NCBI RefSeq assembly: GCF_000264375.1
Contig: NZ_AJXW01000043.1
Span: 124,001 to 188,000, forward strand
Origin: Rhodanobacter thiooxydans LCS2
GTDB lineage: Bacteria > Pseudomonadota > Gammaproteobacteria > Xanthomonadales > Rhodanobacteraceae
DNA: 64,000 nt
Direction of reading: 5' to 3'
The translations under genes were made by a program, and so were the position numbers. This document shows, piece after piece, positions 55,835 through 64,000 of the stretch. The notes below the pieces were generated by a model, which had not been told where the DNA came from, did no database searches, and worked only from the letters and a program-made list of their open reading frames with translations. Position 1 is the first letter of the stretch, and each line of letters opens with the position of its first letter.

Positions 55835-56391
55835 TGAGTTGGATCAGCGAAACACCCGAAAGCGAGGCACATGGTCCGCTGCGGGACATCTACGACGCCA
55901 TCAGGAAGCAACGCGGCAAGGTGGCGCGCATTCTCCGCGTGCACAGCCTCGATCCGGGCGCCCTGCAGCACCATCTCGACCTGTACATGCATCTGATGTT
56001 CTCCCCCGGCCCGCTGAGCCGGCGCGAGCGCGAGGCCATTGCGGTGGTGGTTTCCGCTGCCAACGGCTGCGCCTATTGCGTCGCGCATCATCTGGAAGCA
56101 CTGCACCGCTACGAGAAGGATGAGGCCGTGCTGGCCACTGTAAGCACCGCACCCGACCAGCTCGCCGACTTGCGGCTGCGCGCGATGCTGCTGTACGCGC
56201 GAAAGCTCACCGCCGCCCCGTCGACGATGGATCAGGCGCAGGTGGCGGCATTGCGCGCGGAAGGACTCACCGACCCGGATATCCTGCGCATCAACCTGGT
56301 CACCGCCTATTTCAACTTCGTCAATCGCATCGCGCTGGGCCTTGGCGTGGAAGCCGACTCGGAAGAGATCAGCGGCTATGCCGACGAATGA
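55834..56391 (+). CDS. second AhpD-like peroxidase-related protein
   Basis: A 185-residue CMD-fold protein with Cys79-AY-Cys82 and His85/His86 (GCAYCVAHHLEAL). GAGGAG precedes the ATG, which overlaps the dehalogenase stop. It ends the run that begins at 52709, giving two redox CMD proteins in one cluster. Confidence 0.87.
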   Translation: MSWISETPESEAHGPLRDIYDAIRKQRGKVARILRVHSLDPGALQHHLDLYMHLMFSPGPLSRREREAIAVVVSAANGCAYCVAHHLEALHRYEKDEAVLATVSTAPDQLADLRLRAMLLYARKLTAAPSTMDQAQVAALRAEGLTDPDILRINLVTAYFNFVNRIALGLGVEADSEEISGYADE

Positions 56392-56595
56392 AGCGGTTCC
56401 CGCTCATAGCGGCACCCGGGCCGGACAAGACAAGCCACCTCATGCTTGTCACGCGACGTCATGCTCAGTGGTAGGGTTGCCTGCGCGGGTGGTTCCGGCG
56501 CGGGTAATGCGGCGTTCCCGTCCTGCGCGCCACTGCCCGCTTCACGATCTGCTGCCGGGTCCCGTTCCATGCCGGCCTGCCGGAAAGACCATGAC

Positions 56596-56841
56596 ATGCT
56601 GACGCTGCGCCACATCCTGAGGGTGGTGTTCCACCCTCCCCATCTGAAACGGACCTGCATGGTGGCGCTGCTGGTGGGTGTGTGGCTGAGCGTGTTCAAC
56701 CTCGGTGGCCAGCTGCTGGCTGGACCGTGGAACGCGCAGCTGGTGATCAAGATCGCCATGAATCTGCTCACCCCGTTCGCGGTCGCCAATCTCGGACTGA
56801 TATCCCGCCAGGCCGGAGCGGAATCGGACAAGGCTGGATGA
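56596..56841 (+). CDS. nrtS: NrtS-like nitrate/nitrite transporter
   Basis: An 81-residue protein with two helices (MVALLVGVWLSVFNLGGQLL, then LVIKIAMNLLTPFAVANLGL) and the LLAGPWNAQLVIKI linker typical of the small NrtS transporters. The 204 nt before it show nothing else. The start ATG at 56596 follows GGAAAGACC. Confidence 0.75.
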   Translation: MLTLRHILRVVFHPPHLKRTCMVALLVGVWLSVFNLGGQLLAGPWNAQLVIKIAMNLLTPFAVANLGLISRQAGAESDKAG

Positions 56842-56885
56842 TGCCCTCGACGATCGATCCGGCCTCCTGACCAGGGCACCCGACG

Positions 56886-57728
56886 ATGGCCCCGTTTCTG
56901 CTTGCCCACGAACCTGCGATCCGGCTGGGTGCCTTCGCCGGCATCTTCGCCGTGATGGCGCTGTGGGAAGCACTGGCGCCCCGACGGCGCCAGGCGATCG
57001 GTCGATGGCGGCGCTGGCCCGGCAATCTCGGTATCGTCGTGCTCAGCAGCCTGCTGGTGCGGCTGCTCCTTCCCACCGCCGCCGTCGGCGTGGCGCTGTA
57101 CGCCGAGACCCCTGGGTGGGGGCTGCTGCATGTGCTGAAAGCACCCAACTGGCTGGCGCTCGGCGCATCGGTACTCCTGCTCGATCTAGCCATCTATCTG
57201 CAGCACGTGTTGTTCCACGCGGTGCCAGCCTTGTGGCGGCTGCACCGGATGCATCACGCCGACCTCGAATTCGATCTGACCACCGGCGTACGCTTCCATC
57301 CGCTGGAAATCCTGCTGTCGCTGGGCATCAAGCTCGGCGTCATCGTGGCGCTGGGCGCGCCCGCGACGGCCGTGCTGGTTTTCGAGGTGCTGCTGAACGC
57401 CACCTCGATGTTCAACCACGGCAATGTCCGCTTGCCGCTGCCACTGGATCACCTGCTGCGCCGGATCCTCGTCACGCCGGACATGCATCGCGTGCATCAC
57501 TCTTGGCATCCGGACGAGACCAACTCCAACTTCGGCTTCAACCTGTCCTGGTGGGATCGCCTGTTCGGCACCTATCGTGCGCAGCCGCGCGATGGCCACA
57601 TCAACATGACCATCGGCATCCACCAGTTCCGCGACCCGCGCGAGCTGCGCCTGGACCGGATGTTGTGGCAGCCTTTTCGCATCGGCCGGGGCGCTGATCA
57701 GAACAACCGCCCATCATCCGGCCTCTGA
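56886..57728 (+). CDS. sterol desaturase / fatty-acid hydroxylase-family membrane enzyme
   Basis: An integral-membrane di-iron enzyme of 280 residues with the histidine boxes HVLFH, HRMHHADLEFD and HRVHHSWHP and several helices. Members hydroxylate or desaturate lipids; the substrate is unknown. It follows nrtS by 44 nt. Confidence 0.87.
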   Translation: MAPFLLAHEPAIRLGAFAGIFAVMALWEALAPRRRQAIGRWRRWPGNLGIVVLSSLLVRLLLPTAAVGVALYAETPGWGLLHVLKAPNWLALGASVLLLDLAIYLQHVLFHAVPALWRLHRMHHADLEFDLTTGVRFHPLEILLSLGIKLGVIVALGAPATAVLVFEVLLNATSMFNHGNVRLPLPLDHLLRRILVTPDMHRVHHSWHPDETNSNFGFNLSWWDRLFGTYRAQPRDGHINMTIGIHQFRDPRELRLDRMLWQPFRIGRGADQNNRPSSGL

Positions 57729-57940
57729 CCATGGCGGGCCGGATCGGGGTTCCGCGCCCGCGCATCCGTCCGCTCGTCGGAACTGACCAAGCTTGTTATT
57801 GTTGCAAGCGGTGAGCGCGGTGCGGGACCGCGTCACAACCGTTTGCCCTGCAGGACACCGTGGCATGACCTCGTGGCCGGGCATGGCTGCATGGCGTGCG
57901 ACTCACCGACTGCGGGTGCGCAACACAGGGGCGAGGGGAA

Positions 57941-58924
57941 ATGAAGATATCGCTTGGACGCAAGTGGCTGCTGCTGGCTGTCGGCGTGGCCTTGCTTGGC
58001 GCTGCTGCCGGAGTCTGGGTTTTGCTGCATCCGGCCAGCTTCGTGGTGCAGCCGTGGCGGGCGCAGCAGTCGGTCACCGCCGCGCGCTTCGTGTTCGGCC
58101 CCTATCCGGTGGATGCGGACATGTCCCGCCTGAAGGCGCATGGCGTCACCACCATCATCAGCCTGCTCAACCCCAGCCTGCCCTACGAGTCGGTGCTGCT
58201 GGATCAGGAAAAGGCGCGAGCGGAGCAGCTCGGCATCCGCGTGCTCAATTTCCCGATGGGCAGCATCCTGGGGCAGCGCTTCGGTGCCGACTACGAGCGC
58301 AATTCCCGCGCTGCCGCCGAAGCAGCCATCGCCGCCGACGGCACCGTGTACATCCACTGTTACCTCGGCCTGCACCGCGCCCGCAGCGTGCGCGACTACC
58401 TGGAACAGCACGCAGGCCAGGTCGATACGCGCCAGTTCGACGGTTCGATCGGGCACAACCGCACGCCGCGCCAGCTTGCCAACGAGCGCGCCCAAGGCTT
58501 GTTCGAACAGGACGACTACGAAGGTGCACTGCGTGAGCTGGGCAGCGTGCAGCCCATGGACTACGCCGCGTACGTGCTCACCGGCTGGATCCAGCTGCGC
58601 CGCAACGACAACATGCTGGCGCGCGATCAGTTCCGGCAGGCAACCGGCATGGCCGACGTCAAGGCCGACTCCTGGAACGGCCTGGGCTTCGCGCTGCTGC
58701 GCCTGGACGATCTGGACGGCGCCGGGTCCGCCTTCGGGCAGGCGCTGAAACTGGCGCCGCAGGACAACGACGCCATGCAGGGCATGGCGCAAACGCTCTA
58801 CCGGCAGAACAAGCCGGCGCAGGCCCGCGCCCTGCTCGAACAGCTGCATGCCGCGAATCCGGACAACCCCGAGGTCAATCAACTGCTGGAGCGCCTGAAG
58901 CAGCAGGCCGACGCCTCACTGTAG
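57941..58924 (+). CDS. membrane-anchored dual-specificity phosphatase with TPRs
   Basis: A 327-residue protein: N-terminal membrane helix (WLLLAVGVALLGAAAGVWVL), a periplasmic phosphatase-like domain with the CX5R loop Cys140-YLGLH-Arg146 (VYIHCYLGLHRARS), then TPR-like repeats (ANERAQGLFEQDDYEGALRE, then FALLRLDDLDGAGSAFGQAL). The fusion suggests a phosphatase brought to a protein partner. GAGGGGAA precedes the ATG. The 212 nt before it show nothing clear. Confidence 0.82.
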   Translation: MKISLGRKWLLLAVGVALLGAAAGVWVLLHPASFVVQPWRAQQSVTAARFVFGPYPVDADMSRLKAHGVTTIISLLNPSLPYESVLLDQEKARAEQLGIRVLNFPMGSILGQRFGADYERNSRAAAEAAIAADGTVYIHCYLGLHRARSVRDYLEQHAGQVDTRQFDGSIGHNRTPRQLANERAQGLFEQDDYEGALRELGSVQPMDYAAYVLTGWIQLRRNDNMLARDQFRQATGMADVKADSWNGLGFALLRLDDLDGAGSAFGQALKLAPQDNDAMQGMAQTLYRQNKPAQARALLEQLHAANPDNPEVNQLLERLKQQADASL

Positions 58925-58979
58925 GACACCCGCTGACCGCACGTTCCAGGTTTGTCCCCGGCCCGCGCCTGCGCTTTGC

Positions 58980-59399
<420 letters not shown>

Positions 59400-59600
59400 T
59401 TAAGTCCCGATGTGCATTTCGTCTAGCCAGCTTCATGTCGAGACAGTCACGACATTGCCTCGGCCACGCATCGCACGATGCATCCGTTTGCACGCTCGCG
59501 TCGCCAAGTACGCATCGGCGCGGACCATGAGCGCATTCACAGGGACAGAACTCTTCCGGTGCGACGGTTGCACTTCCGGCAAATCGCGGGGATCGGTGCC

Positions 59601-59975
59601 ATGTCTGCCAATCGCGTTCTGCTGGTGGAGAACGATGCCGCTACCCGCGAGGTCACCCGCCTCCTGCTGAATCATGCCGGGTACGACGTGGTGGCCGTGC
59701 ACGACCTTGCTACCGGCCTGGCCATATCGCGCGAGCGGCAAGACATCGGCATGCTGGTGGCCGACATGTACCTCGGTTGCGGCGAGCAGAGCACCTCGTT
59801 GATCAGCCACCTGCGTCGTGACAACGCCGCCTTCCCCATCGTGCCCACCTCCGCCGACAACGAGGCCTCGCTGATCGCCGGGCAGCTGAAGGTGGTGTTC
59901 CTGCGCAAACCCTACGGCCGGCTCGAGCTGCTTTCCGCCATCGACTGCGCCGCCAGTCGCGCCCACCTGGCGTGA
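59601..59975 (+). CDS. stand-alone response-regulator receiver domain
   Basis: A 124-residue CheY-like domain: VLLVENDAATREVTRLLLN (acidic pocket), phospho-acceptor Asp in MLVADMYLG and Lys in FLRKPYGRLELL. The usual Thr/Ser is in PIVPTSADN. No output domain and no kinase gene nearby. The ATG at 59601 is chosen for the domain start. The 249 nt before it hold no clear feature. Confidence 0.83.
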   Translation: MSANRVLLVENDAATREVTRLLLNHAGYDVVAVHDLATGLAISRERQDIGMLVADMYLGCGEQSTSLISHLRRDNAAFPIVPTSADNEASLIAGQLKVVFLRKPYGRLELLSAIDCAASRAHLA

Positions 59976-60026
59976 CGCGCGATCCAGGCGAAGAAAGCGA
60001 AGAAGAAAGATGCAGTGCTAGCGCCC

Positions 60027-60524
60027 TCAGGAAAGGGCGCTTGGCGCATTGAATGGCAGCGGCCGGGCGCCCAGCTCGAGCAGCACCGCCTCGGCCTTGG
60101 CCAGCTGGTCCGGTTTGCCGTCGACGGCGACCAGCACGTGGCCGGCGGCAATCTCGTCCTCAAACCGGCGCCGGACCGGACCAGGTTCGGCGGTGCCGGT
60201 CAGCATGCCCACCCAGCCACCCACCGCCGCACCGGCGGCGGTCATCGCTGCCGCGCCGGCGAGGGTGACGCCCAGCGGAGGAACGGCGACGGCGATCAGC
60301 CCCACCAGCAGGCCACTGCCACCGCCAGCCAGCAGGCCCTTGAAGCCGCCGCGACTGAAATCCCCGCTGGTGTCCTGGCGGTCGTCGGGAATCTGGTCGT
60401 TCTCGATGTCCTGGCGTGCCACCAGCGAAATATCGTCGTCGGGCCACCCCACCCGGCGCAGCGCGTCGATGGCCAAGCGGGCGGCGTGAATATCGTCGGT
60501 GCTGAATACATGACGTGTCTTCAT
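60027..60524 (-). CDS. glycine-zipper membrane protein
   Basis: A 165-residue protein: an N-terminal alpha/beta segment (DIHAARLAIDALRRVGWPDD), two Gly/Ala-rich helices of glycine-zipper type (GLLAGGGSGLLVGLIAVAV, then AAAMTAAGAAVGGWVGML) and a C-terminal segment (GHVLVAVDGKPDQLAKAEAV). The pattern is seen in general-stress membrane proteins. Function unknown. Confidence 0.75.
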   Translation of the reverse strand: MKTRHVFSTDDIHAARLAIDALRRVGWPDDDISLVARQDIENDQIPDDRQDTSGDFSRGGFKGLLAGGGSGLLVGLIAVAVPPLGVTLAGAAAMTAAGAAVGGWVGMLTGTAEPGPVRRRFEDEIAAGHVLVAVDGKPDQLAKAEAVLLELGARPLPFNAPSALS

Positions 60525-60721
60525 GTCTGCTCCCGTTTTTCGATGAGCACCGCGCGATTCTGGCGGCGCTGCGGTGACCGGTGCGTGAGAACTTCTCTGC
60601 CTGCTTGTGCGCTTCGCGTGATTGCGGCGGCAAACGTTATTGAACGAAATCGTGCCGCACCCGTCACGCGAGGTCGGTTCCAATACGACTCACGACAACA
60701 CTCTCCGAAGGAGAACTTCCG

Positions 60722-61171
60722 ATGAAGAGCAACCACGACATCAAGACCCTCAACAGCCTGATCGAGACCACGCTGGACAGCGCAGACGGTTATGCGGAAG
60801 CGGCCAGGGATGCCAGGAGCGAACCACTCGTCTCGCTTTTCAGGGAACGCGCCGACGAGCGCAGGCAGGTGGCTTCGACGCTGCAGAAGCGCGTGCGGCT
60901 GCTGGGTGGCGATCCCGCGAACGACGGCACGGTGGCCGCTTCGGCGCACCGCATGTTCGTCAACCTGCGTACCAGCCTCACGTCGAACGACAACAAGGCG
61001 GTGGTCGACGAGGTCGAGCGCGGCGAGGACCACCTCAAGTCGAAGTTCGAGCATGCCATGAACGACAAGGATATTTCGGCGGATACCGAGGCGGTCATCG
61101 CCGACATGTATACCTCGGTGCGCAACGGACATGACCAGATGCGTGACATCAAGCGGGCCTTCCACGGCTGA
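60722..61171 (+). CDS. DUF2383 four-helix-bundle protein (PA2169 type)
   Basis: A 149-residue ferritin-like four-helix protein (LNSLIETTLDSADGYAEAA, then ADERRQVASTLQKRVRLLG and FEHAMNDKDISADTEAVIAD), the PA2169/DUF2383 family often induced in stationary or envelope stress. It has GGAG and AACTTCCG upstream of the ATG. It is divergent from the glycine-zipper gene. Confidence 0.87.
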   Translation: MKSNHDIKTLNSLIETTLDSADGYAEAARDARSEPLVSLFRERADERRQVASTLQKRVRLLGGDPANDGTVAASAHRMFVNLRTSLTSNDNKAVVDEVERGEDHLKSKFEHAMNDKDISADTEAVIADMYTSVRNGHDQMRDIKRAFHG

Positions 61172-61376
61172 GCTGCGCCTGCGCCGACCGGCGCAGCTTC
61201 GCAAGTCGTCCCCGCTTGGCGGGGCGCCTTCCGCAGCCCGGGCACCGCAGCCCCGCGCACCCACTGGAGTCGATGCTCTCGAACGACAGGCATCGGCATC
61301 TCGCGGCTCCCTCGATGGGAGGCCGCTGCATGGGAAGGTCCGCTATGCGCAGCTTCTGCCCACCGCGCCCGCAAGG

Positions 61377-62321
61377 TCAGCTCGCCTTGCGGGTGGCAGA
61401 GGGCTTCTTTGCCGTTGCCTTCTTCGTCGATGATTTCTTCTTGGTGGCTGGCTTGCCTGCGCGTGCGCCCTTGCCGGATTTTCCGGCAGCTTTCGCGGCG
61501 CTCTTTTTCGCTGGCGTGCGCCGGTGGCTGGCCAGGCTCTTCTGCAGCAGCGACATGAAATCGACCACGTTGGTGGTGGCGTTCTCCGGCATCGCGGCCT
61601 CCTCTTCGGTCTCGGTAGCGACCACGCCCTTGGAGCGCATCCGCTTCTCGATCACCTTGCGCAGGCGATCGCGGAACTCGTCGCGGTAATCCGCAGGGTT
61701 CCATTCGTCGCTCATCGACTCGACCAGTTGCCCGGCCATCTCGATCTCGCGGGATGAAATGCGGTAGTTCGCCGCTGCCCCTTCGGGAATCTTGTAGTCG
61801 GCGGTATCCACCAGCTCCTGTGGATAACGCATCAGCATCAGCACCAGGGCATGGCCGCGCGGAATCACCGCGGACAGGTACTCGCGCGTGCGGATCACCA
61901 CCCGCGCAATGCCGATCCGGCCGGTGCGTTCGAGCGTTTCGCGCAACAGCACATAGCCCTTCTCCGCCTTCTTGCCCGGCACCAGCACATACGGCTTCTC
62001 GAAGTATTCCGGGCCGATCGCATCGGCCCGCACGAACGTCCTCACGTCGACCACTTCGCGGCCGTCCGCCGCGGCCGACTTGATGTCTTCCGGCTCCAGC
62101 ACGACGTAGTTGCCCTTGGAATACTCGAAGGCCTTGACGATCTCCTTCCACGGCACTTCCTCGCCGGTTTCGGCATTGACGCGCTCGTAGCGCACCGGCG
62201 TGTTGCTGCGGCTGTCCAGCATGCGGAAATGCAGGTCGACGCTACGCTCGCCGGGCATCAGCGAGACCGGGACGTTGAGCAGGCCGAACGACAGGGTTCC
62301 GGTCCAGATGGGACGTGCCAT
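61377..62321 (-). CDS. ku: DNA end-binding protein Ku
   Basis: A 314-residue Ku homologue for non-homologous end joining: core beta-barrel (RPIWTGTLSFGLLNVPVSL, then DIKSAAADGREVVDVRTFV, EKGYVLLRETLERTGRIGIA) and a Lys/Ala-rich C-terminal tail (KKKSSTKKATAKKPSATRK) that binds DNA. The partner LigD is not in the window. The neighbouring DUF6496 gene on the same strand encodes a similarly Lys/Ala-rich protein upstream by 27 nt. Confidence 0.95.
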   Translation of the reverse strand: MARPIWTGTLSFGLLNVPVSLMPGERSVDLHFRMLDSRSNTPVRYERVNAETGEEVPWKEIVKAFEYSKGNYVVLEPEDIKSAAADGREVVDVRTFVRADAIGPEYFEKPYVLVPGKKAEKGYVLLRETLERTGRIGIARVVIRTREYLSAVIPRGHALVLMLMRYPQELVDTADYKIPEGAAANYRISSREIEMAGQLVESMSDEWNPADYRDEFRDRLRKVIEKRMRSKGVVATETEEEAAMPENATTNVVDFMSLLQKSLASHRRTPAKKSAAKAAGKSGKGARAGKPATKKKSSTKKATAKKPSATRKAS

Positions 62322-62348
62322 GGTTCGTTTCCTCCACCAGTGGCGCGG

Positions 62349-62840
62349 TCAGGAGGCCTTCCTGGCGCGCGTCCTGGCCGCTTTCTTCGCCGCTGCCGAG
62401 CGGCCCGCGGCACCCTTGGCGTGCGCCGCCTTCTTGGCCGCCGCCGAGCGCGAGCTGGCGCTGCGCTTCGACGCACTGCGCCTGGCGTGCGCGGACAACG
62501 CCGATTTCGAGGCGGCCTTGTGGCCTTCCTTCTTCAGCGCCTTGCTGGTCGCCCGCGAACGTTTCGCTGCGGGCTTGTGGTGCTCGTGCGAGGCAGCTTC
62601 GTCCTGTGCCGCCTTCTTCCTAGTCGACTTGCTGGCGTTCTTGCCGGGCCTGGCCTTCACGCCGGCGCGCCGGGCCTTGGACAGGCCGATGGCGATCGCC
62701 TGCTTGGTCGATCTTGCGCCATGCTTGCCCTCGCGCACGTGCTTGATCTCCTCATGCACATATTCCCCGGCCTGGGTGCTGGGGGACTTTCCTTCTTTCT
62801 TGTCCTTGGCCGCGGCCCGACGGGTACGACTCTCTGGCAT
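62349..62840 (-). CDS. DUF6496 Lys/Ala-rich nucleoid-type protein
   Basis: A 163-residue very basic protein. The N-terminal DUF6496 (YVHEEIKHVREGKHGARSTK, then QAIAIGLSKARRAGVKA) is followed by a histone-H1-like tail of Lys, Ala, Arg and Ser. It probably binds DNA (inference). It is upstream of ku on the same strand, suggesting cotranscription and a joint role in DNA protection. Confidence 0.8.
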   Translation of the reverse strand: MPESRTRRAAAKDKKEGKSPSTQAGEYVHEEIKHVREGKHGARSTKQAIAIGLSKARRAGVKARPGKNASKSTRKKAAQDEAASHEHHKPAAKRSRATSKALKKEGHKAASKSALSAHARRSASKRSASSRSAAAKKAAHAKGAAGRSAAAKKAARTRARKAS

Positions 62841-62990
62841 GACAATCTCCGGCGGCGAAAAGGTTTCTGCACGTGGACTATTGCGGCATCGGCGTGGACA
62901 GGCTGTAAAAAACGCCGTAACCCGCGTTTCACCTGTGGCGTACGCCGGCCTCGCTAGCGTGTGGACGTTCCCGCGATGGAGGTCTGCACC

Positions 62991-63983
62991 ATGGCTGCAA
63001 GCAAGCGCACCGCCACCAAGGGGGCCAAGGTCACCGCCGAACGCCAGCGCGCGATCCAGGCTGCCGTCGAGGACAACGTGGAGCGCAAGACACCCGGGAA
63101 AGACGCCGCGCAGCAGCCTGCCCCGAAAACAGGCAAGTCGAAAGGCGGGCAGCCGCCGCAGCATCAGCAGAAGCCCGGCCGCGAACAGCAGCTCGACCCG
63201 CGGCCACAATTCCTGGCGCCGACCTATGCGGGCAGCGGCAAGCTCGCCGGCATGGCCGCGCTGATCACCGGCGGCGACTCCGGCATCGGCCGCGCGGTGG
63301 CCGTGCTGTTTGCGCGCGAGGGAGCCGACGTGGCCATCGTCTACCTCAACGAACATGCCGATGCCGAGGAAACCCGCGACTACGTCGAAGGCGAGGGCCA
63401 GCGCTGCCTGCTGATTCCGGGCGACGTGCGCGACCTGGCATTCTGCCTCGACGCCGTGGCACAGACGGTGGAGGCGTTCGGCAAGTTGTCCGTGCTGGTC
63501 AACAACGCCGCGTTCCAGGAGCACGCCGACTCGATCGAGGAGATCAGCGAAGCGCACTTCGACGAGACGTTGCGCACCAACCTGTACGGCTATTTCCACA
63601 TGGCCAAGGCGGCGTCGCCGCATCTGGGCAGCGGCTGCTCGATCATCAACACCGGCTCGGAGACCGGCCTGTTCGGCAACGACAAACTGCTCGACTACTC
63701 GATGACCAAGGGCGGCATCCACGCGTTCACCAAGGCGCTGGCAGCGAACATGGTGACGCGCGGCATCCGCGTGAATGCAGTGGCGCCCGGGCCGGTGTGG
63801 ACGCCGCTGAACCCCGCCGACCAGTCAGCCGAGCGCTTGCGCGACTTCGGCAAATCCAGCGCAATGGGCCGCCCCGCGCAACCGGAGGAGCTGGCACCAG
63901 CCTACGTCTTCCTCGCCGCGCCCTCCTGCGCCAGCTACATCTCCGGCGCAGTGCTGCCGGTGATGGGCGGCCCGACCAGCTGA
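62991..63983 (+). CDS. SDR-family oxidoreductase of the general-stress type
   Basis: A 330-residue short-chain dehydrogenase with a basic, Gln-rich N-terminal extension (about 75 residues: KGAKVTAERQRAIQAAVEDN, then QPPQHQQKPGREQQLDPRPQ). The Rossmann loop is ALITGGDSGIGRA, with VNNAA, and the catalytic Tyr-x-x-x-Lys is in DYSMTKGGIHAF. It resembles YdaD/YhdF-type stress SDRs. The ATG at 62991 is chosen because GGAGG lies 8 nt upstream. Only 17 nt follow to the window end. Confidence 0.9.
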   Translation: MAASKRTATKGAKVTAERQRAIQAAVEDNVERKTPGKDAAQQPAPKTGKSKGGQPPQHQQKPGREQQLDPRPQFLAPTYAGSGKLAGMAALITGGDSGIGRAVAVLFAREGADVAIVYLNEHADAEETRDYVEGEGQRCLLIPGDVRDLAFCLDAVAQTVEAFGKLSVLVNNAAFQEHADSIEEISEAHFDETLRTNLYGYFHMAKAASPHLGSGCSIINTGSETGLFGNDKLLDYSMTKGGIHAFTKALAANMVTRGIRVNAVAPGPVWTPLNPADQSAERLRDFGKSSAMGRPAQPEELAPAYVFLAAPSCASYISGAVLPVMGGPTS

Positions 63984-64000
63984 CCATGGACAGCCTGCGG

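Overview
The window is a high-GC chromosome segment from a gammaproteobacterium of the Xanthomonadales, most likely a Rhodanobacteraceae member (Rhodanobacter/Dyella-like). This rests on the ndk-rlmN-pilF-rodZ-yfgM-bamB-der order, the guaB-guaA-tadA block, the style of the genes and REP-like palindromes of the CGTCATTCC type. No rRNA or tRNA gene was seen. The genus is an inference.

Layout. 1-3.9 kb: a fatty-acid beta-oxidation operon (PsrA-type regulator, FadB-like enzyme, truncated thiolase) with two CAAAC-N4-GTTTG operators. 4-15.8 kb: conserved housekeeping genes (ndk, rlmN, pilF, rodZ, yfgM, bamB, der, folD, guaB, guaA, tadA). 15.8-17.9 kb: a secreted VOC protein, an outer-membrane-type protein and the 3' part of an FtrB-like cupredoxin gene. 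17931-28186: a complete 10,256-bp Tn4651-type (Tn3 family) transposon with 48-bp imperfect inverted repeats and a 5-bp GTCCC target duplication. It carries tnpA, a tnpS/tnpT resolution pair and a cargo of an Nramp-family transporter, a coupled one-helix protein and an OprB-type porin. It split the cupredoxin gene inside its signal peptide; the 5' end and a Fur-box promoter lie just beyond the right end.

28.2-35.7 kb: decaying DUF421 and CDF genes, an intact merR/merTPA mercury operon, an ATP-grasp-like gene, and a gene-poor stretch holding a sequence that matches the XerCD dif site. 35.7-38 kb: a YVTN beta-propeller gene and a truncated IS3-family element beside unrecognised fragments.

38-49 kb, all on the minus strand: a Cys-rich exported peptide coupled to a DUF6969-like gene; an arsenosugar-type operon (PiT transporter, two sugar-transfer-type genes, arsM, arsS); a frameshifted TVP38/FAD-reductase fusion; an ECF sigma factor; and a bufferin operon (bufA-bufB-bufC-doxX). 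Four promoters in or next to this region share TGAATCCTT(T/C), exactly 14 nt, then CTCTATG or a one-base variant. They precede bufA, the sigma gene itself, the Cys-rich peptide and a DUF427 gene. I read this as one ECF regulon for metal or thiol stress. The Cys-rich peptide plus DUF6969 protein is the best candidate for an undescribed system.

49-64 kb: a patatin-like lipoprotein; an RclR-like AraC regulator divergent from two AhpD-like proteins, an isochorismatase, an EthD-like protein, a DoxX-like protein and a dehalogenase; nrtS; a sterol desaturase; a phosphatase-TPR protein; and a stress/DNA-repair cluster (single-domain response regulator, DUF2383 protein, Ku, DUF6496 protein, SDR enzyme).
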